DNA of 64,000 nt. Origin: Paenibacillaceae bacterium. Its GTDB lineage: Bacteria > Bacillota > Bacilli > Paenibacillales > Paenibacillaceae. A program made the translations under genes and the position numbers. The notes under the pieces are model-generated. The model had not been told where the DNA came from. It did no database searches and saw only the letters and a program-made list of their open reading frames with translations. How positions within the stretch are numbered: position 1 is the stretch's first letter; each line of letters opens with the position of its first letter. Of the stretch, positions 60,787 through 64,000 are shown one piece after another. Location: positions 1 to 64,000 of the forward strand of contig REGQ01000022.1 of NCBI GenBank assembly GCA_004134985.1, read 5' to 3'.

Positions 60787-62961
60787 ATGAAAAGCAATAC
60801 CCTATTCGCAAAACTTGGCCGCATAGCTGCAAGACGGCGGGGCTGGTTCCTCATTGTAACTACGGCGTTCCTCCTCTTCGCAGGTGTATGGGGAACCGGA
60901 GCTTTTGGCTCGCTCACTGGCGGGGCGGGTTTCGAAGATCCGACCAGCGAGTCAGGAATCGCGGACGACATTTTGTCTGGTTCTCTTGGCCGCTACGCCG
61001 CCGATGTCGTCGTCATCTACGAACATGCCGACAAATATGTCGATGATCCCGATTTTGCCCATTCGGTTCAGAGCGCGCTCACCCGGATCAAGCCAGACGA
61101 GGTCACGCGGATCGAATCCTATTGGTCGACACAATCGCCGGATTTTGTATCCGCCGACCGTCATTCAACTTATGTCGCTATTCAGTTGCCTGGCAAGGAC
61201 GATGTCACACGAGTTGCGGAATATAAGGCGATCCAGCACCGTCTCCAAGTGGAAGGCTTTCACGTGCGATTTGGCGGGATTACCGCGATGACTGAACAGG
61301 TCAACGCACAAACGGGGCGGGATATCGTCAGGGCCGAGATTTTGTCAATACCGGTGCTGATTGTTGTTATGGTGCTCATATTTCGTAGTGCAGTAGCCGC
61401 TTCTCTACCTCTTGCGATCGGCAGCGTGGTCGCCCTCGGTTCGTTTGTCGTGCTGCGAATATTGACCGGGTTTGTGGAAGTGTCGAGTTTCTCTATCAAT
61501 GTATTGACAATTCTGGGTCTAGGCTTGGCAATTGATTACGCGTTATTTATTGTGAACCGGTTTCGCGAGGAGCTTGCCTCTGGCAAAACAGTTGACAATG
61601 CCGTAGAACATACGATGGCTACAGCCGGCCGTACTGTGGCATTCTCTGGTTTGACCGTGGCAGTGTCTTTGCTTGGCTTAATTCTGTTCCCCTCCAGATT
61701 TCTCAGTTCAATGGGATATGCCAGTGTATCTGTCGTTCTTTTTGCCGTAGTCAGCTCGATGACCGTGCTGCCTGCGCTGTTGAGTTATACCGGACACCGA
61801 ATTAATTCCCTTCAAATCCCGCTTCCCCGTTTCCGCAAGGCAAACAAACCCGCTGCTGCGGACCGCGGCAGATGGTACCGGGTTGCCCAGGCCGTCATGC
61901 GCAGACCTTGGATGAGTACGGTCGTTCTCGTCACCGCTCTTGTTGTATCGGGGTTGCCGTTCTTGAACGTGCAATGGGGAAGACCTGGTGAATGGGTACT
62001 TCCCCAAGGGACGGACAGCAGGGTAGTCAGTCAGCAGTTGGCTTCCGATTACCCCAAAGACCCGACCAAATTCATAACGGCCGTCGTCCGCTTGCCGTCA
62101 GCAGCTGAACCTTCCGACTCCAGAATTGTAATAGATAACATCGTTCCCCGGATGGCTCATGTACATGGCATAGACAACGTGGCAGCTACCGGTGCCTACG
62201 ATAATATGGTACGACTAAGCTTGCAGTATTCTGCTGATCCACTATCCAAGGATGCACAGGCGATGGTCCGTGAGCTGCGATCGCTTGACATGCCCGAGGG
62301 TTACGATGTCCTTTACACAGGCCGTCCAGCATCGTTTGTCGATATGTTGGACAGCATCAGTTCCCGAATGCCATGGATGGCTCTCGCTGTCGTTATTTCA
62401 TCATTCGTCATCCTGTTCCTCGCCTTTGGTTCGGTGCTGCTCCCGCTCAAGTCCATTCTCATGAATTTGCTCTCCCTGGCAGCTTCATTCGGGGCGATCA
62501 AGCTGATTTTTCAGGATGGCTACTTGTCAAATCTCTTGAATTTCGTACCGGTCGGTTCGATAGACATTAATATGCCTGTCCTGATTCTGGCCATTACGTT
62601 CGGGTTGTCTATGGATTATGAAGTGTTCTTGTTATCCAGAGTGCGCGAAGAATGGGATCGCACCCGTGATCCGGTAGAATCAATGGCTGTCGGTTTGCAG
62701 CAAACGGGGAAGATCATCACAAGCGCGGCATTGCTGCTCGTTATCGTGGTAAGCGGATTTCTGGCCTCGGATATTACGTTCATGAAAATGATCGGCGTGG
62801 GACTCATCATCACCATCGTTATTGACGCGACCCTTGTACGCGCGCTCCTGGTTCCCGCCACCATGCGACTGTTAGGCCACGCAGCCTGGTGGGCACCGGC
62901 TCCGTTGGCGAAATGGTGGGACAGGCATGGCTTCAAAGAAAACTCTCCCAAGAGCATGTAA
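60787..62961 (+). CDS. MMPL/RND-family membrane exporter
   Basis: 724 residues from the ATG at 60787 (AGCAGGTG upstream; a TTG two codons earlier is possible). N-terminal helix then a large extracellular domain. Two MMPL halves: helices with GLGLAIDYALFIVNRFREEL (about residues 240-260) and ITFGLSMDYEVFLLSRVREE (about 605-625), the conserved Asp-Tyr proton-relay motifs. Such proteins export lipids or drugs using the proton gradient. Same transcript as the methyltransferase, under the TetR repressor. Confidence 0.88.
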   Translation: MKSNTLFAKLGRIAARRRGWFLIVTTAFLLFAGVWGTGAFGSLTGGAGFEDPTSESGIADDILSGSLGRYAADVVVIYEHADKYVDDPDFAHSVQSALTRIKPDEVTRIESYWSTQSPDFVSADRHSTYVAIQLPGKDDVTRVAEYKAIQHRLQVEGFHVRFGGITAMTEQVNAQTGRDIVRAEILSIPVLIVVMVLIFRSAVAASLPLAIGSVVALGSFVVLRILTGFVEVSSFSINVLTILGLGLAIDYALFIVNRFREELASGKTVDNAVEHTMATAGRTVAFSGLTVAVSLLGLILFPSRFLSSMGYASVSVVLFAVVSSMTVLPALLSYTGHRINSLQIPLPRFRKANKPAAADRGRWYRVAQAVMRRPWMSTVVLVTALVVSGLPFLNVQWGRPGEWVLPQGTDSRVVSQQLASDYPKDPTKFITAVVRLPSAAEPSDSRIVIDNIVPRMAHVHGIDNVAATGAYDNMVRLSLQYSADPLSKDAQAMVRELRSLDMPEGYDVLYTGRPASFVDMLDSISSRMPWMALAVVISSFVILFLAFGSVLLPLKSILMNLLSLAASFGAIKLIFQDGYLSNLLNFVPVGSIDINMPVLILAITFGLSMDYEVFLLSRVREEWDRTRDPVESMAVGLQQTGKIITSAALLLVIVVSGFLASDITFMKMIGVGLIITIVIDATLVRALLVPATMRLLGHAAWWAPAPLAKWWDRHGFKENSPKSM

Positions 62962-62964
62962 CAC

Positions 62965-63002
62965 AAAAAACGCGCACGTCTCCATAAGGAGAGTGCGCGT
63001 TT
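62965..63002 (-). terminator. Terminator shared by the MMPL and Erm genes
   Basis: AAACGCGCAC pairs with GTGCGCGTTT around a loop with its own TCTCC/GGAGA stem. Six T residues follow on the minus strand, so it mainly ends the Erm transcript; it also lies 10 bases after the MMPL stop. Confidence 0.85.
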
Positions 63003-63107
63003 GCATATCGGAGATGGAAAAATGGCAGGTCATCCGTGCTTAGGCTTTCAGCGAATGTCCGCCTCCTCTCGCGCCAGACCTGCTTTACTAATATTAGCGC
63101 AACCATC

Positions 63108-63938
63108 TTATGGCCAACGATAGGCCGGCACATGCTGAAGCATTGCCTGAAACAAAATTGCCCACTGCTCTTCCGTTAGGGAAGCAACGGCTTGGTCGCG
63201 GTTCGCTCGCGCTTTCGCTAGCGTCTTTGTCAATTGAGGAGCTGTAAAAATCCCCCTGCAAGCTTCCTTGACCGACAGCTTTCGTTCCCGCAAAGCATAC
63301 GCTGCAAAAACATAAAACCGTCTATGCTGCCCCGGCTGAAGCAAAGGCAATTTCCTGCGAATAAGGCTTACAATGGCACCATCGACCCGCGGGGGAGGAG
63401 CAAAATGTGTGCGGGGCACCACTTTTTTCAATTCCATTCGGAAGTTCATTCTCCACGTCAGCAGTCGCGGATCAATCGTACAGTCTGCCGTAAATCTTTG
63501 GGCAGCCCCTTTCTCCATAATCAGCGCCCCTCCCTGAAACCATTTTCCTTCATCGCCCAGCAGCTTCTCCAGCGTAGCCGTCGTAATGGAAAAGGGAATA
63601 TTGGCCACAACCCAAAAAGAGCGCGAGGGCAAATTCAGATAGCGGAAGTCGGCTTCGACGATGGTCACTTGGGAAACTTTCTCCGTTTTTGTACGAAGCA
63701 GCTCCACGAACTGCCGATCATGCTCCACAGCAATCACCTTCCCGAATTGTTCAGCTAATGGAAAAGTCAAAGCGCCTTTGCCCGCCCCGATGTCAAGCAC
63801 AAGATCCTCCGCTTTCAAGGGAACTGTACGGATCAATTCTGCAATTGTTTTAGGGTTGTGCAGCAAATGTTGTCCGGAAAAGTTGGGACCTGCCAGTGCT
63901 TTTCTTACCTTTCGATGGCGCTTGTTTTGTATATACAT
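63108..63938 (-). CDS. erm: Erm-family 23S rRNA adenine-N6-methyltransferase
   Basis: 276 residues, ATG with GGGAGG upstream. The N-terminal NFSGQHLLHN is the Erm/KsgA family opening. SAM motif I is VLDIGAGKGALTF (about 48-59), then VEHD and the catalytic NIPF at 113-116 (VVANIPFSITTATLEKLL). The basic C-terminus resembles Erm rather than KsgA. It dimethylates A2058 of 23S rRNA, giving macrolide-lincosamide-streptogramin B resistance. The window ends 62 bases upstream, so any leader peptide and attenuator are not visible. Which Erm class it belongs to cannot be told by eye. Confidence 0.88.
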   Translation of the reverse strand: MYIQNKRHRKVRKALAGPNFSGQHLLHNPKTIAELIRTVPLKAEDLVLDIGAGKGALTFPLAEQFGKVIAVEHDRQFVELLRTKTEKVSQVTIVEADFRYLNLPSRSFWVVANIPFSITTATLEKLLGDEGKWFQGGALIMEKGAAQRFTADCTIDPRLLTWRMNFRMELKKVVPRTHFAPPPRVDGAIVSLIRRKLPLLQPGQHRRFYVFAAYALRERKLSVKEACRGIFTAPQLTKTLAKARANRDQAVASLTEEQWAILFQAMLQHVPAYRWP

Positions 63939-64000
63939 ATTCTGATATCCTCCCGTTTTCGTTTTTTGATCCTTAATGGAACATAAGAAAAAACCGCAAG

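Overview
The window looks like chromosomal DNA of a Paenibacillus-type member of the Bacillota. The evidence is the protein content: SLH-anchored surface protein, YesM/YesN-type and Lpl-type sugar loci, a 7TMR-DISM histidine kinase, a collagen-like protein and a TyrS T-box. Start sites show strong AGGAGG ribosome-binding sites with frequent GTG and TTG starts. GC content is around 50 percent in most genes, with a clearly AT-rich island near 27.0-28.3 kb. No rRNA, tRNA or CRISPR array was seen.

Layout. 0-2 kb: a Vsr-like nuclease/winged-helix gene behind a leader terminator, then an SLH gene remnant and a hairpin repeat element. 2-8.3 kb: a minus-strand operon of histidine kinase, response regulator and secreted RCC1/Ig-like/SLH protein. 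8.5-13 kb: a LysR regulator, a hypothetical gene, degenerate repeats, a second copy of the hairpin element, a transposase-like zinc-ribbon gene, a broken VOC gene and an MFS exporter. 13.2-21.2 kb: sugar locus 1 (YesMN-like two-component system, then binding protein, unknown barrel protein, two permeases and an FAD-dependent oxidoreductase). 21.6-27 kb: isochorismatase-type hydrolase, repeats, MerR, a P-loop kinase, a small membrane protein, YolD-like, LysR and a small Sm-like protein. 27-30.7 kb: two converging PadR modules, one carrying an erythromycin-esterase-like lipoprotein. 30.9-34.7 kb: the alkylation-response operon adaA-ogt-alkA, then T-box-controlled tyrS. 34.8-46.7 kb: sugar locus 2 (two FAD proteins, LplABC-like transporter, AraC regulator, secreted clan GH-A glycosidase). 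47-50.5 kb: a collagen-like protein and an IS4-family element with a frameshifted transposase, sitting in a palindromic repeat array. 50.5-55.2 kb: a two-component system, a DrrAB-like ABC exporter and a CAP-domain lipoprotein. 55.3-59.3 kb: SEC-C protein, AlkD-like protein, SPL-like radical SAM protein and a PEP-mutase-family protein. 59.5-64 kb: a TetR / methyltransferase / MMPL exporter unit and an Erm rRNA methyltransferase.

Themes. Neither sugar transporter locus encodes its own ATPase, so both probably rely on a shared MsmX-type ATPase elsewhere. Both contain FAD-dependent oxidoreductases, which suggests oxidation of an imported sugar or glycoside. Drug-response functions recur (Erm, Ere-like, DrrAB, MMPL, MFS). 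So do alkylation-repair functions (AdaA, Ogt, AlkA, AlkD).

The least explained sequence is the intergenic repeat content: a two-copy ~113-bp inverted-repeat element with a conserved core, and two loci carrying a ~51-bp-period array of TTGTA/TACAA palindromes. Most starts were moved from the longest open frame to an internal start with a good ribosome-binding site. All family names rest on reading motifs, not on database searches.
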